A DNA stretch of 64,000 nt, taken from positions 1,240,001-1,304,000 of the forward strand of contig NZ_JASHKQ010000001.1 in assembly GCF_030056795.1 (NCBI RefSeq), read 5' to 3'. The position numbers were made by a program, and so were the translations under genes. Under the pieces are notes generated by a model, which had not been told where the DNA came from, ran no database searches, and was given only the letters and a program-made list of their open reading frames with translations. Shown here piece after piece: positions 8,190-16,166 of this stretch (the first letter of the stretch is position 1; each line of letters begins with the position of its first letter). This DNA comes from Rhodococcus sp. IEGM 1381. GTDB taxonomy: Bacteria; Actinomycetota; Actinomycetes; Mycobacteriales; Mycobacteriaceae.

Positions 8190-8902
8190 GTCACGGGTGT
8201 TTCGAGAGGGACGGTTTCGAGAGGGATTTGGGGAATGGCGATTCCGCGGGACGCCCCGAGTCCCTTGACCTGAAGCCAGATGGTGTCGGCCAGGAACGTG
8301 GCGAAATGGTCCAGACCGGTAGGTGATTCGGTTTGTCCGCTCCAACTGCGCACCGCGCCCATGCATCCGGAGACCAGTCCGGCCACCCATGGACCCACCA
8401 ACGACCAGTCCTCGGGCGACAGATCCGCGTTCACGATCGCGAGGAACGCGGCAACGCTCACTTCCAGCTGCTCGGCCAGCATCGCGTTGGTTTCTTCGAG
8501 GGGAGTGGGCGATTCGGCGCTGACGTCCTGTTCGACGAAACGCGTCCACGCGGGATGTTCGGCAACCCACCGCACGTAGGTGCTCACCACGCGGTGCACC
8601 ACATCGCGAGGGGTGCCGGTCAACTCGAACGAGGTGACCAGTGCGGCCGTCAACTGATCGCAGATGGCCCGCTGAATGGCAGTGTCCAAGTCGGTGCGAT
8701 CCCGGAAATGACGGTAGAGCCCGGTGCGATGAACTCCGGCCTCCGCGGAAATCTGAGCGGTGGTGAGCCGTTCACCGGGTGCGATATCGCGGGCCAGCAC
8801 CGTCATGGCGGCCGCGATGATATGGCGTCGACGATCGGTGTTGTGCTGTTCCCAACGCCGCTTGCGGCCGTCGGACTTGGGGCGTGGGCCACCGTCACTC
8901 AT
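8162..8902 (-). CDS. TetR-family transcriptional regulator
   Basis: The protein has 246 residues from the ATG at 8902. The HTH (about 40-80) reads LTTAQISAEAGVHRTGLYRHFRDR, a typical TetR recognition helix. The effector domain is long, with WTRFVEQD and a glycine-rich stretch GPWVAGLVSGCMGAVRSW. The C-terminus overlaps the convergent oxygenase gene by 28 bases. It is likely the regulator of that gene through the dyad at 7155. Confidence 0.85.
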   Translation of the reverse strand: MSDGGPRPKSDGRKRRWEQHNTDRRRHIIAAAMTVLARDIAPGERLTTAQISAEAGVHRTGLYRHFRDRTDLDTAIQRAICDQLTAALVTSFELTGTPRDVVHRVVSTYVRWVAEHPAWTRFVEQDVSAESPTPLEETNAMLAEQLEVSVAAFLAIVNADLSPEDWSLVGPWVAGLVSGCMGAVRSWSGQTESPTGLDHFATFLADTIWLQVKGLGASRGIAIPQIPLETVPLETPVTQPNDGSLR

Positions 8903-8937
8903 GCTGCATGGTCTCACGTCCGTAGTGGTCGAGGCTG

Positions 8938-9477
8938 TCAGTGGGTGCGTTTACGCAGCGCGAACAGGACGCCCGATGCGCCGACCGCGACGACGACCAC
9001 CGCAATGATCCAGATCGGGAAGCCGCTGTTGTCCTCGGTGTCTTGCGTGGCTTGCGGTTCTGCTCTGTTGGTGAAGTCCAGGTTCGTGGCCGGCGGTGTT
9101 GTCGCCGCCGGTGATGCCTGGGTGAGCTGGAACGGGATGCTGCCGGTGATCGGATGCCCGTCGGCGGAGACCACTCGGTAGCCGATGGTGTATTCGCCTG
9201 CCGCGCCGAGGCCGTCGAGATCGACCGTCACCGTGCTGCCGTCGACGACGGGTTCCGATGCTGCCCACTGGCTTTGATCGGATCCGACGACGGTGACGGT
9301 GGCGAAGTTCTGCTGAACGTTCTGGTTGAACGTCAATGTCACTTCGTCCGGCGCGGCGTCGAGCACGGCATTCTCGGCAGGATTGCTCGACTGCAGCGCC
9401 GCGTGCGCGGACGCGGGAGCGATCGACAGTGCCGTCGCGGCGAGAACAGCGGCTGCAATAACGGCCAGGCGTTTCAT
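8938..9477 (-). CDS. CopC-domain copper-binding protein, membrane anchored
   Basis: The protein has 179 residues. A signal peptide (1-24, ending ASA) would leave histidine as the mature N-terminus (HAALQSSNPAENAVL), the usual first Cu ligand of CopC. The second hallmark SADGHPITGSIPF is present near 108. A Thr/Pro linker leads to one membrane helix (about 155-172) and a basic tail, so it is held at the outer membrane face. It is the last gene of an operon with ArsR and MFS genes (14-base gaps). Confidence 0.87.
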   Translation of the reverse strand: MKRLAVIAAAVLAATALSIAPASAHAALQSSNPAENAVLDAAPDEVTLTFNQNVQQNFATVTVVGSDQSQWAASEPVVDGSTVTVDLDGLGAAGEYTIGYRVVSADGHPITGSIPFQLTQASPAATTPPATNLDFTNRAEPQATQDTEDNSGFPIWIIAVVVVAVGASGVLFALRKRTH

Positions 9478-9491
9478 TGACTGCTTCCTTG

Positions 9492-9848
9492 CTATTCGTG
9501 CGGAGGTTCGCCGGTTACCTTGTGGTCGGCGAAATTGAGGCCCTCCCGCACGAGACGGGCGAGGTGGCCGTCGGCCAGGCGGTAGATGACGTTGCGGCCC
9601 TCGCGTCGGGTCTCGACGAGTCCGGTGAATCGGAGTTTGGCGAGATGCTGGCTGACGGCGGTACGCGAAGTTCCGGTGGCTGTAGTGAGTGCGCTGACGT
9701 CCGCGGGGCCGCGATCGAGTAGCCAGAGGATGTGGAGTCGGGTGGGATCGGACAGCATCCGAAAGGTGTCACTGGCAGTAGCCAGGCGCGCGGAGTCCGG
9801 TTGAACGGAATGGTCGAGACTGATGCGCGGTTCCTTCTTCGGTGGCAT
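9492..9848 (-). CDS. ArsR/SmtB-family metal-sensing-type repressor
   Basis: The protein has 118 residues with a winged HTH (LSDPTRLHILWLL ... GTSRTAVSQHLAKLRFTGLVETRREGRNVIYRL). There is no cysteine, so the alpha-3N type site is excluded. In the last helix, ADGHLARLVREGLNFADH gives Asp, His (+2) and His (+16), three of the four positions of the alpha-5 site of CzrA/NmtR. A Zn/Ni/Co-type sensor is therefore plausible. It lies between the MFS and CopC genes and probably autoregulates the operon. Confidence 0.85.
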   Translation of the reverse strand: MPPKKEPRISLDHSVQPDSARLATASDTFRMLSDPTRLHILWLLDRGPADVSALTTATGTSRTAVSQHLAKLRFTGLVETRREGRNVIYRLADGHLARLVREGLNFADHKVTGEPPHE

Positions 9849-9862
9849 CGAACGTCTTCTCC

Positions 9863-11068
9863 CTACGCGGAGACGACGACCGGATCACGGGAGCGACTCC
9901 ACAGGCGTGCTGCGGACAGTCCCGCTAGTGTAGCCAAGCCGGTGAGCACCGCAGCCGCGGTGAACTGTCCGAATTGCGCGCCCACCCAGCCCGCGACCGG
10001 ATACGTGATCAGAAACGCCGCATGAGACAGCGAGAACTGCGCGGTGAAGATCGACGTTCGAGTGGTCTCGTCGGATTCACGACGCAGAATTCTCGCCGAC
10101 GGCGTGTTGATCATCGAGGTTCCGATGCCGAGAATCGACCACGTCGTGGCGAGAGCAATCCAGGCCGGCGGTCCTCCGCTCAGGGTCGAGACCGCCGTTG
10201 CTGCGGCGGTTCCCACGACAGCTACCGCGGCACCGGTGAGCATGAGGGTGTGATCGTTCGTAGATCTGAGGGCTCGTGGGATGAACAATGCTGCGACCAT
10301 CGAGCCGGCGCCGTAGAAGCCCAGCGCGAAAGCCAGTGAGCTGCTACCACCTCCGAACAGATCGCGAACGTAGACCACGGAGTTGACGGTCACCAGTGCG
10401 GTGGCTGCAGCAACCACCGTGTTCAGTGCCAGCAAGCCCTGCAGCTCATGGCTTTTCACGAAAGTCCTGATTCCGTCGGTCGGCCTGTTGTGCTCGGCTG
10501 CAACGTGTTTCGGCAGACGAGTTCCGATCACCATCACCGCGGAGACGACGAAGCCCAGTGCCGTCCCGACGAACAAGGTGTGAAAGCTGATCACCGTCAA
10601 CAGTGCCGCCGCGATCAGCGGGCTCACCAGGGATTCGAGATCGTAGGCGAGCCGGGACAGCGTCAGTGCGCGGGTGTACAGCCGTGTGTCCGGAACGACC
10701 GACGGGATGACGGCCTGGAAGGTGGGCGTGAATGTCGCCGACGCTGCCTGCAGAACGAAGATCAGGACGTAGATCTGCCAGACCTGATCGACGAAGGGTA
10801 GTGCCACCGCAGTGAGTGCCCGGACGGCATCCGCGGAGACGAGTACGAGCTTGCGGGGGAGCGCGTTCGTCAGAGACGAAACAATGGGTGCAACAAACAC
10901 ATACGCGATCATCTTGATCGCCAATGCAGTGCCGAGGACCGCTCCGGCGGAGCTGCCGGCGATGTCGTAGGCAAGTAGGCCCAGGGCCACCGTCAACAGT
11001 CCGGTGCCGATCAGCGCAACGACCTGCGCCGTGAAGAGGCGTCGGAATGCGAGATTAGCGAGAAGCAT
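9863..11068 (-). CDS. MFS transporter, efflux type
   Basis: The protein has 401 residues from the ATG at 11068 (MLLANLAFRRLF); the alternative 13-residue extension runs into the operator. About twelve hydrophobic segments are visible, with loop-2 ALPRKLVLVSADAVRA and RLPKHVAAEHN between helices 6 and 7. It is the first gene of the MFS-ArsR-CopC operon. Export of a metal complex or toxic compound is inferred from the neighbours. Confidence 0.83.
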   Translation of the reverse strand: MLLANLAFRRLFTAQVVALIGTGLLTVALGLLAYDIAGSSAGAVLGTALAIKMIAYVFVAPIVSSLTNALPRKLVLVSADAVRALTAVALPFVDQVWQIYVLIFVLQAASATFTPTFQAVIPSVVPDTRLYTRALTLSRLAYDLESLVSPLIAAALLTVISFHTLFVGTALGFVVSAVMVIGTRLPKHVAAEHNRPTDGIRTFVKSHELQGLLALNTVVAAATALVTVNSVVYVRDLFGGGSSSLAFALGFYGAGSMVAALFIPRALRSTNDHTLMLTGAAVAVVGTAAATAVSTLSGGPPAWIALATTWSILGIGTSMINTPSARILRRESDETTRTSIFTAQFSLSHAAFLITYPVAGWVGAQFGQFTAAAVLTGLATLAGLSAARLWSRSRDPVVVSA

Positions 11069-11080
11069 AGGTTCAACGTA

Positions 11081-11103
11081 CACATATGTGCGCAAGTGCG
11101 CAC
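11081..11103. promoter_or_regulatory. Candidate ArsR operator
   Basis: Two overlapping palindromes sit 13-35 bases before the MFS start: CACATATGTG (11081-11090) and GTGCGC-AAGT-GCGCAC (11088-11103, perfect arms). Position and symmetry fit autoregulation by the ArsR protein encoded two genes in. Confidence 0.5.
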
Positions 11104-11206
11104 TCACAGGTAAATGATCCGTGTCGTCGCCACCAAACGCACAAGTACCCGCTACCTTCGGTAACGTTGACTCGGTCGGTCACATCGAGGGTCCCGGGGG
11201 TGCTTC

Positions 11207-12433
11207 ATGGCCGATCCACGCGCGGTCTCTGCGGGACGTATAGCCAGCGCCATCGATCAGCTGCCGTCGATGATCGGGTACTGGGACAGCTCGCTCCGAA
11301 ATGTCTTCGCCAACCGCGTGTATGCGGACTACTTCGGTATCGAACCGCCCGATTTGGTCGGTAAGCACATCCGCGAACTACTCGGCGAGGCGCTCTACGA
11401 GCTGAACCTGCCGTACATTTCCGGCGCGCTCGCCGGAGAACAGCAGCAATTCGACCGGACGCTCATCGACGTCAACGGTGCTGTGCGCGTTACTCAGGTC
11501 ACCTATGTGCCCGATGTCGTCGACGGGGCCGTCGTCGGATTCACGGCCATGGTGGTGGACGTCAGCGCTCGCGCGGAAGCCGAACGGGAGCGAGACCGCG
11601 CGATTCGGCTGTTCCGGATAGCCATGGAGAACGCCCCGATCGGCAAAGCCGTGATGACCTGCGACGGACGATGGCTGCAAGTGAACAATGCCCTGTGCGA
11701 ACTTCTGGGATACACCGCAGAAGAATTGCAGCACAAAATGTTTCGCGACATCACGCATCCCGACGATATTCCCCTCGCCGACGAACATCTCAAGGGACTG
11801 GCAGAGGGGACACTGACGAACGTGGCGTCCGAGAAGCGGTACATCCGCAAGGACGGTGCCACCATTTGGGTGCAGCGCAACGCGACCGTGGTGCGCGACG
11901 CCGACGCCGGCGATGTCATCATCGCGCAAATCCAGGACATCACCGCACGCAAGATCGTCGAAGCCGCGCTGGAGCGGCAAGTGCTGCTCGACGACCTCAC
12001 CTCACTGGGAAATCGTCGCCGATTGATGGCCGAGTTGCAGGCGCTGAAGGAGGCGGTCGACTCTCGTCCGGTGGGAATGCTCTTCGTGGACGTCGACGAG
12101 TTCAAATCCATCAACGATCGTTTCGGGCACGCAATGGGCGATCGTGTACTCGCCGCCATCGGCCATCGAATTCTCGACAACGTGCGCGCGGACGATGTGG
12201 CCTGCCGGATCGGCGGAGACGAATTTGTCGCCCTGCTGTACACCGCTACATCAGCCGACGGAGTCGAACGCCTCGCAGACCGAGTCCGCAAACTCCTCGC
12301 CGGTCCCTACGACATCGACGGCGCCGACATCCCGGTCACCGTGAGCGTCGGATGGAGTTGGGAACCGACCACCGACCCGGATCAGCTGCTACGTATCGCA
12401 GACGAGCGAATGTATTCATCGAAGCGCGCCTGA
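11207..12433 (+). CDS. PAS-PAS-GGDEF diguanylate cyclase
   Basis: The protein has 408 residues. The first PAS (about 10-125) and the second PAS/PAC (about 128-255, with GYTAEELQ and DITHPDD) precede a GGDEF domain (about 260-408). The catalytic loop GGDEF is intact, metal-binding FVDVDEFKSIND is present, and RADD five residues upstream is a proper RxxD inhibitory site. It should make cyclic-di-GMP under product inhibition, unlike the cyclase at 3395. No membrane segment. Confidence 0.9.
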   Translation: MADPRAVSAGRIASAIDQLPSMIGYWDSSLRNVFANRVYADYFGIEPPDLVGKHIRELLGEALYELNLPYISGALAGEQQQFDRTLIDVNGAVRVTQVTYVPDVVDGAVVGFTAMVVDVSARAEAERERDRAIRLFRIAMENAPIGKAVMTCDGRWLQVNNALCELLGYTAEELQHKMFRDITHPDDIPLADEHLKGLAEGTLTNVASEKRYIRKDGATIWVQRNATVVRDADAGDVIIAQIQDITARKIVEAALERQVLLDDLTSLGNRRRLMAELQALKEAVDSRPVGMLFVDVDEFKSINDRFGHAMGDRVLAAIGHRILDNVRADDVACRIGGDEFVALLYTATSADGVERLADRVRKLLAGPYDIDGADIPVTVSVGWSWEPTTDPDQLLRIADERMYSSKRA

Positions 12434-12545
12434 ATTCGGGATCAATGTGGATGCCACTCGCTCAGAGTGCAACAGAATCGCATTCATCCGCCATCGGGTG
12501 TTCGAGTCGGTCGGGTGAGTACGCCAGCGCAGATGACGGGTCGAC

Positions 12546-12764
12546 CTAGGTTCGCTTGCAGTCGACCCGGTACGCGAGATATAGGTACAGAATTCCGGTG
12601 ATCGCCCCGCCCAGGCATCCGACGGCGACGTCGAGGGAAATCGAACCGAAACTCACCACGAGTTGAGCCAGGAGAAATCCGACCAATACCGCGGGAACCA
12701 ACGCGAGAGCATTGATGTAGTCGCTGCGAGTAGCACCGGTCTTCTTGCTCATAGGGCCGGTCAT
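12546..12764 (-). CDS. Small two-helix membrane protein
   Basis: The protein has 72 residues from the ATG at 12764 (MTGPMSKK). Two hydrophobic stretches (LALVPAVLVGFLLAQLVV and AVGCLGGAITGILYLYLAY) are followed by a short charged tail VDCKRT. Longer in-frame starts add a polar arginine-rich stretch and are less likely. Unknown function; divergent from another tiny membrane gene at 12884. Confidence 0.6.
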   Translation of the reverse strand: MTGPMSKKTGATRSDYINALALVPAVLVGFLLAQLVVSFGSISLDVAVGCLGGAITGILYLYLAYRVDCKRT

Positions 12765-12883
12765 CACATACTCGCGAAACGTTCGCTGGTTCGACACGTC
12801 GATCCTTCTGTGGTGCAGTCGGTACGGCAACAATATACCGAGCGGTCGAATTTGTCCGGTTCAAGTGGTGAGGTGGTGAAGAC

Positions 12884-13096
12884 ATGCGTGCGGTTGTCTT
12901 CTTCGTAGTGTTGGGCGTTGTGTACAAGTGGCCGCTGTTCGGAGACGGTCCTGATCAATGGTCGGCGCTGTCTCAGGGCATCGCCTTCGGGATAATCGTG
13001 AGCACGGTCGCGACTCCCGCGGGCTGGAGGGCCGTCCGTCGTCTCCGGAGTCGACTCGATGGGTCGTACAGATCGGATTCCGAAGTCCCTGAGTGA
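12884..13096 (+). CDS. Small membrane protein
   Basis: The protein has 70 residues. Hydrophobic segments MRAVVFFVVLGVVY and GIAFGIIVSTVATPAGW are followed by a basic tail WRAVRRLRSRLDG. It has no recognised family. A strong inverted repeat begins at its stop codon. Confidence 0.55.
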   Translation: MRAVVFFVVLGVVYKWPLFGDGPDQWSALSQGIAFGIIVSTVATPAGWRAVRRLRSRLDGSYRSDSEVPE

Positions 13097-13143
13097 AATC
13101 GGGTGCATCTGACCGCGCTCACCGCGCTCCAGTGCACCCGATT
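13097..13143. terminator. Inverted repeat, probable transcription end
   Basis: The arms AATCGGGTGCA and TGCACCCGATT pair perfectly over 11 bases around a 25-base loop that itself repeats CCGCGCTC. It starts directly after the stop at 13096, in the gap between convergent genes. No T-tract follows, so it may act as a GC-rich hairpin terminator or mRNA end stabiliser. Confidence 0.5.
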
Positions 13144-13245
13144 CGAGCCGTAAGTGGCAAACGTCCTAAACGTTCACGTCCGTCTACTCGCGCACTTATA
13201 TTGGTGCGCTTGTACTTTGGAGATCGACTGCGGCAGCTGCGTCTC

Positions 13246-13737
13246 TCACGCGCACGCGTCGTGTCCGTCGAAAGCGCCCACGAATCCACAGGCGAACGCG
13301 CGGGAGACTTTCCATTCGTTGTCCCACCGGACGAAGGGAATTGGTCCGACCGGATAGGGCTCGATATTTCCCAGGTGTCCTTGCCCGCTCGCGTTGACGG
13401 CGTCCGGGCCTGCAGGCTCGACCGTCGTGAATTCGATGTGTTGTGGATCGGGCTGGGCACCCCACGCGCGTGCGAGAGACACGTTGCGTTCGACGGGGCC
13501 GTCGAACAGTCGAGCCCGATTATCCTCCCGTATCGCATAATTCAGGCTTGCGGCGAGGAGATTCGTCAGTTGCTCGGCGGTGGGAACAGTATCGGTGACC
13601 GGCGGAGGGGGAGGGGAGAACTGGGTCGAACGAACCGATGCGACCGGAAGCCGAGGTTCATCGACTTCGGCGGGCGCGCAGGCGCAGGCGCAGGCAAGCA
13701 TCACGAGAGCTATGGCGGCCATTCCAGTACGTCTCAT
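13246..13737 (-). CDS. Secreted lipoprotein, Mtb12-like
   Basis: The protein has 163 residues from the ATG at 13737, 14 bases after the SUKH gene. The N-terminal MRRTGMAAIALVMLACACAC is a lipoprotein signal with a repeated Ala-Cys lipobox. A proline-rich linker (SPPPPPVTD) precedes a globular part beginning TVPTAEQLTNLLAASLNYAI. Layout and content resemble the low-molecular-weight antigen Mtb12 family of mycobacteria. Anchored outside the cell membrane; role unknown. Confidence 0.68.
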   Translation of the reverse strand: MRRTGMAAIALVMLACACACAPAEVDEPRLPVASVRSTQFSPPPPPVTDTVPTAEQLTNLLAASLNYAIREDNRARLFDGPVERNVSLARAWGAQPDPQHIEFTTVEPAGPDAVNASGQGHLGNIEPYPVGPIPFVRWDNEWKVSRAFACGFVGAFDGHDACA

Positions 13738-13751
13738 CGGTTCATCTCTGC

Positions 13752-14612
13752 TTATTGCCAACGCAATTGGCCGTTGACCACGAAGGGAGTCTGACCATCG
13801 AAGACTGTGCCGTTCTCGAGGCTGTCGGCCAGGTCCGTCAACATCGCGCTCAACGACGGCCACTTGGGGCCTGCGCCGTCGGCATCGACCTTCTGGAATT
13901 CTGTGACGCAACCTTGGAGAGGGCCCGGCCGAGCGTCGACGAACAGCAGATACCCGTCTGCTCCCGCGAACGGAAGGAAATGAGGCAAATAGGTTCCGAC
14001 GTAGTCTCCAGCGGACGTATCGGTCTGAGGTTCGGCACCCATCTCGGCGTCGATCTCACCCCAGATGTTGAGCTCCAGCTGACGTTCGCTGACCGCGCGG
14101 TCGAGGTCGAACAGCTCGTGCATGGGAAACATCGATACCCAGCTTTCGCGGGGAAAGCCGTTGACCAGACGGAAGAACGACGTCAATTCCTCGGGCCACA
14201 GGCCGCCGGTTGCGCGCATCGCGTCGGTGATCTGTTCCTCCGTGGCACCGGCGATCGAGACGGACGAGAGGTTGCCTCTGAGCCAATGGGAGATTCGGCC
14301 CCATTGTTCGTCAACTGATCTCGACGCGGTCTGATGTGGAGTTACGTTCGCGGCTTCGGCGTCGTACTCGAGTCGCAGCTGCATGCGAAGTCGCAGATCA
14401 TCCTCGCGTGCGGTGTAGCCAGTCGACACCACCTCACCGTCGCCGATTCGATAGTTTCGTCCGGGCTGGAGCGGCGAGCCGTCGTCCGCGTGCGTCAACT
14501 CGCGACCGGCCCGTATTGCCTGTGTGACAGCCCCGTCCCAATCCACTGTTTCGCCTGTGCGGATGGTGCTGCTGATGGTCTCGGCACTGCGGGCCGACAC
14601 GAACCACTTCAT
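13752..14612 (-). CDS. SUKH (SMI1/KNR4) domain protein
   Basis: The protein has 286 residues. An N-terminal module (about 1-90) opens MKWFVSARSAETISSTIRTG; the SUKH core follows with WPEELTSFFRLVNGF, PFAGADGYLLFVDARPG and GCVTEFQKVDADGAGPKWPSLSAMLTDLADSL. SUKH proteins are widespread as immunity proteins to secreted nucleases, though many have other roles. It shares both modules with the gene at 33103 and leads a two-gene operon with the lipoprotein. No toxin gene is adjacent. Confidence 0.8.
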   Translation of the reverse strand: MKWFVSARSAETISSTIRTGETVDWDGAVTQAIRAGRELTHADDGSPLQPGRNYRIGDGEVVSTGYTAREDDLRLRMQLRLEYDAEAANVTPHQTASRSVDEQWGRISHWLRGNLSSVSIAGATEEQITDAMRATGGLWPEELTSFFRLVNGFPRESWVSMFPMHELFDLDRAVSERQLELNIWGEIDAEMGAEPQTDTSAGDYVGTYLPHFLPFAGADGYLLFVDARPGPLQGCVTEFQKVDADGAGPKWPSLSAMLTDLADSLENGTVFDGQTPFVVNGQLRWQ

Positions 14613-14755
14613 CGAGGTTGTTCTCCTTTGGTGCGATCGGGTAGACGACCATGTCCGACAACGGGATCATCGATCTCGCCGTCCGGAAACCAACACAAGG
14701 CCCAAAAACAATATGGGCAGTATGTTACGCAACGGTCGGGCTCTAGGGTGGAAAC

Positions 14756-15508
14756 ATGACCATTGCACGTGAGACCGACATCGGCGACGCCCCACGACGC
14801 CGAGTTCCGGCCTGGCTGCGTGAGACGGCCGTCCTCGTCGTCGTGGCGCTTGTTCTGAGTGTGCTGCTACAGACGTTCGTCGGCCGGGTGTACTTCATTC
14901 CGTCCGAGTCCATGGAGCCGACGCTGCATGGGTGTACTGGATGCACCGGCGATCGAATTGCCGTGGACAAGATGACTTTTCGCTTCGGTGATCCGCAGCC
15001 CGGTGATGTGGTGGTCTTCGAGGCCCCGACCTCGTCGTGGAACGTCGGCTACAGCTCGACGCGATCGACCAACCCGATCGCTAAGGCGTTGCAGGACACG
15101 GGTTCGTGGGCCGGATTGGTCGCGCCCGACGAGAACGATCTGGTGAAACGAGTCATCGCCACCGGCGGGCAGATCGTGCAGTGTTGCGACGCCCAAGGTC
15201 GCGTCGAAGTCGACGGGCAGCCTCTCGACGAGCCATACGTCGTCATGGACTTCCCGTTCGTCGAGAACACGCTCACGTGCGAGACGATGCCGCAATCCGG
15301 TCGCTGCTTCGGGCCGGTGACCGTGCCCTCAGGAAATCTCTGGATGATGGGCGACAATCGAAGCGGCTCAGCCGATTCGAGAGCTCATGCCAGGGATGAA
15401 CTGGGCGGCACTGTTCCGGTCGACGATGTCATCGGAAAGGCGCGTCTGATCGTGTTGCCACCCTCGCGCTGGGGAACCATCGAGTCGCCGTCGATTCAGC
15501 AACGCTGA
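14756..15508 (+). CDS. lepB: Signal peptidase I
   Basis: The protein has 250 residues. One N-terminal membrane helix (about 22-43) precedes the serine box FIPSESMEPTLHG, with catalytic Ser52, and the lysine box DENDLVKRVIATGG, with Lys131. The substrate-binding box MMGDNRSGSADSRAH is intact. It cleaves signal peptides of exported proteins on the outer face of the membrane. An extra segment with paired cysteines (HGCTGCTG, VQCCDAQG) is notable. It may be a second LepB, since the housekeeping copy normally lies near ribosomal protein genes. Confidence 0.93.
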   Translation: MTIARETDIGDAPRRRVPAWLRETAVLVVVALVLSVLLQTFVGRVYFIPSESMEPTLHGCTGCTGDRIAVDKMTFRFGDPQPGDVVVFEAPTSSWNVGYSSTRSTNPIAKALQDTGSWAGLVAPDENDLVKRVIATGGQIVQCCDAQGRVEVDGQPLDEPYVVMDFPFVENTLTCETMPQSGRCFGPVTVPSGNLWMMGDNRSGSADSRAHARDELGGTVPVDDVIGKARLIVLPPSRWGTIESPSIQQR

Positions 15509-15519
15509 CGCCCATCTGG

Positions 15520-15894
15520 TCAGAACCCGAGATCGCGTTTGCGACGCTCACGCTCGAGTTGTCTCTGCTCCTCTGCTCGTTCCCGGCAGCGACGGAGAAA
15601 CTCGGCGTCGGCTTCAGGATTCTGGGCAGCTTGGCGGCCGGGTCGTGTCTCGTACTCCGGAAACGTGGAGTTGTCGGCCCGCCGGTAACCGCCGCCGCCG
15701 GGGCCTCCCCAGATTCCGCCGCCTACGGGGCGTCCCGCGAACAGCCAGGCCAGCGATCCTGCCAACGGTAGGAACACCACGAGCAGTAGCCAGACGATCC
15801 TAGGGAGATATCGCACACCGCCGTCATCGGCTGTGATCACGTCGATCAGGCAGAACACCCACAACAGCATCACCAGCAAACCGACGTACGGCAT
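15520..15894 (-). CDS. PLD nuclease N-terminal-domain membrane protein
   Basis: The protein has 124 residues. Two helices (VGLLVMLLWVFCLIDVIT and YLPRIVWLLLVVFLPLAGSLAWLFAGRP) match the PLDc_N module found at the start of cardiolipin synthases and in short stand-alone actinobacterial proteins. A glycine-rich linker and a charged coiled-coil tail (RRCRERAEEQRQLERERRKR) follow. No catalytic domain. Confidence 0.8.
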   Translation of the reverse strand: MPYVGLLVMLLWVFCLIDVITADDGGVRYLPRIVWLLLVVFLPLAGSLAWLFAGRPVGGGIWGGPGGGGYRRADNSTFPEYETRPGRQAAQNPEADAEFLRRCRERAEEQRQLERERRKRDLGF

Positions 15895-15999
15895 TGGGAT
15901 CCTCCAGGCTCGAGACCATCCGGTCTGTTGTATCGAGGATCGTAGCGGGGTCGTCGGATTTTGGACAGGTAAGGGCGAGGCTTCTGGTCTGTAAATAAT

Positions 16000-16032
16000 C
16001 GTTGGCGAAGAGCCCGTGCCGCTTGTTAGCGT
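16000..16032 (+). promoter_or_regulatory. Candidate promoter of leader ORF and hydrolase
   Basis: A TTGGCG element with an AT-rich stretch just upstream (TAAATAATC) is followed, after about 18 bases, by TTAGCG. This resembles a sigma-A promoter. AT-rich DNA immediately before the -35 is also a feature of WhiB7-dependent promoters; that reading is speculative. Confidence 0.35.
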
Positions 16033-16066
16033 CTACGAGCCGTACACAAACGAGGAGGTGATACCC

Positions 16067-16114
16067 GTGAACGCAGTACCGACATGGGTGCTCCCTCGAA
16101 GTGGCACGATCTGA
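16067..16114 (+). CDS. Putative 15-residue leader peptide
   Basis: GTG at 16067 lies seven bases after a very strong GAGGAGGTG ribosome site and encodes VNAVPTWVLPRSGTI before TGA. It ends 52 bases before the hydrolase start and is followed by a hairpin. Such a strong ribosome site on so short a frame suggests a translated upstream ORF or attenuator. There is no sequence family to support it. Confidence 0.4.
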   Translation: MNAVPTWVLPRSGTI

Positions 16115-16127
16115 CAGCAGGTCGGTC

Positions 16128-16154
16128 CGGGAGCGCCGTTGAACAGCACTCCCG
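16128..16154 (+). promoter_or_regulatory. Hairpin between leader ORF and hydrolase
   Basis: The arms CGGGAG/CTCCCG enclose a 15-base loop that can partly extend the stem (CGTT/AACAG with a mismatch). It ends just before the GAAAGG ribosome site of the hydrolase at 16167, so folding could affect its translation. Confidence 0.4.
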
Positions 16155-16166
16155 AAAGGCGCGACC

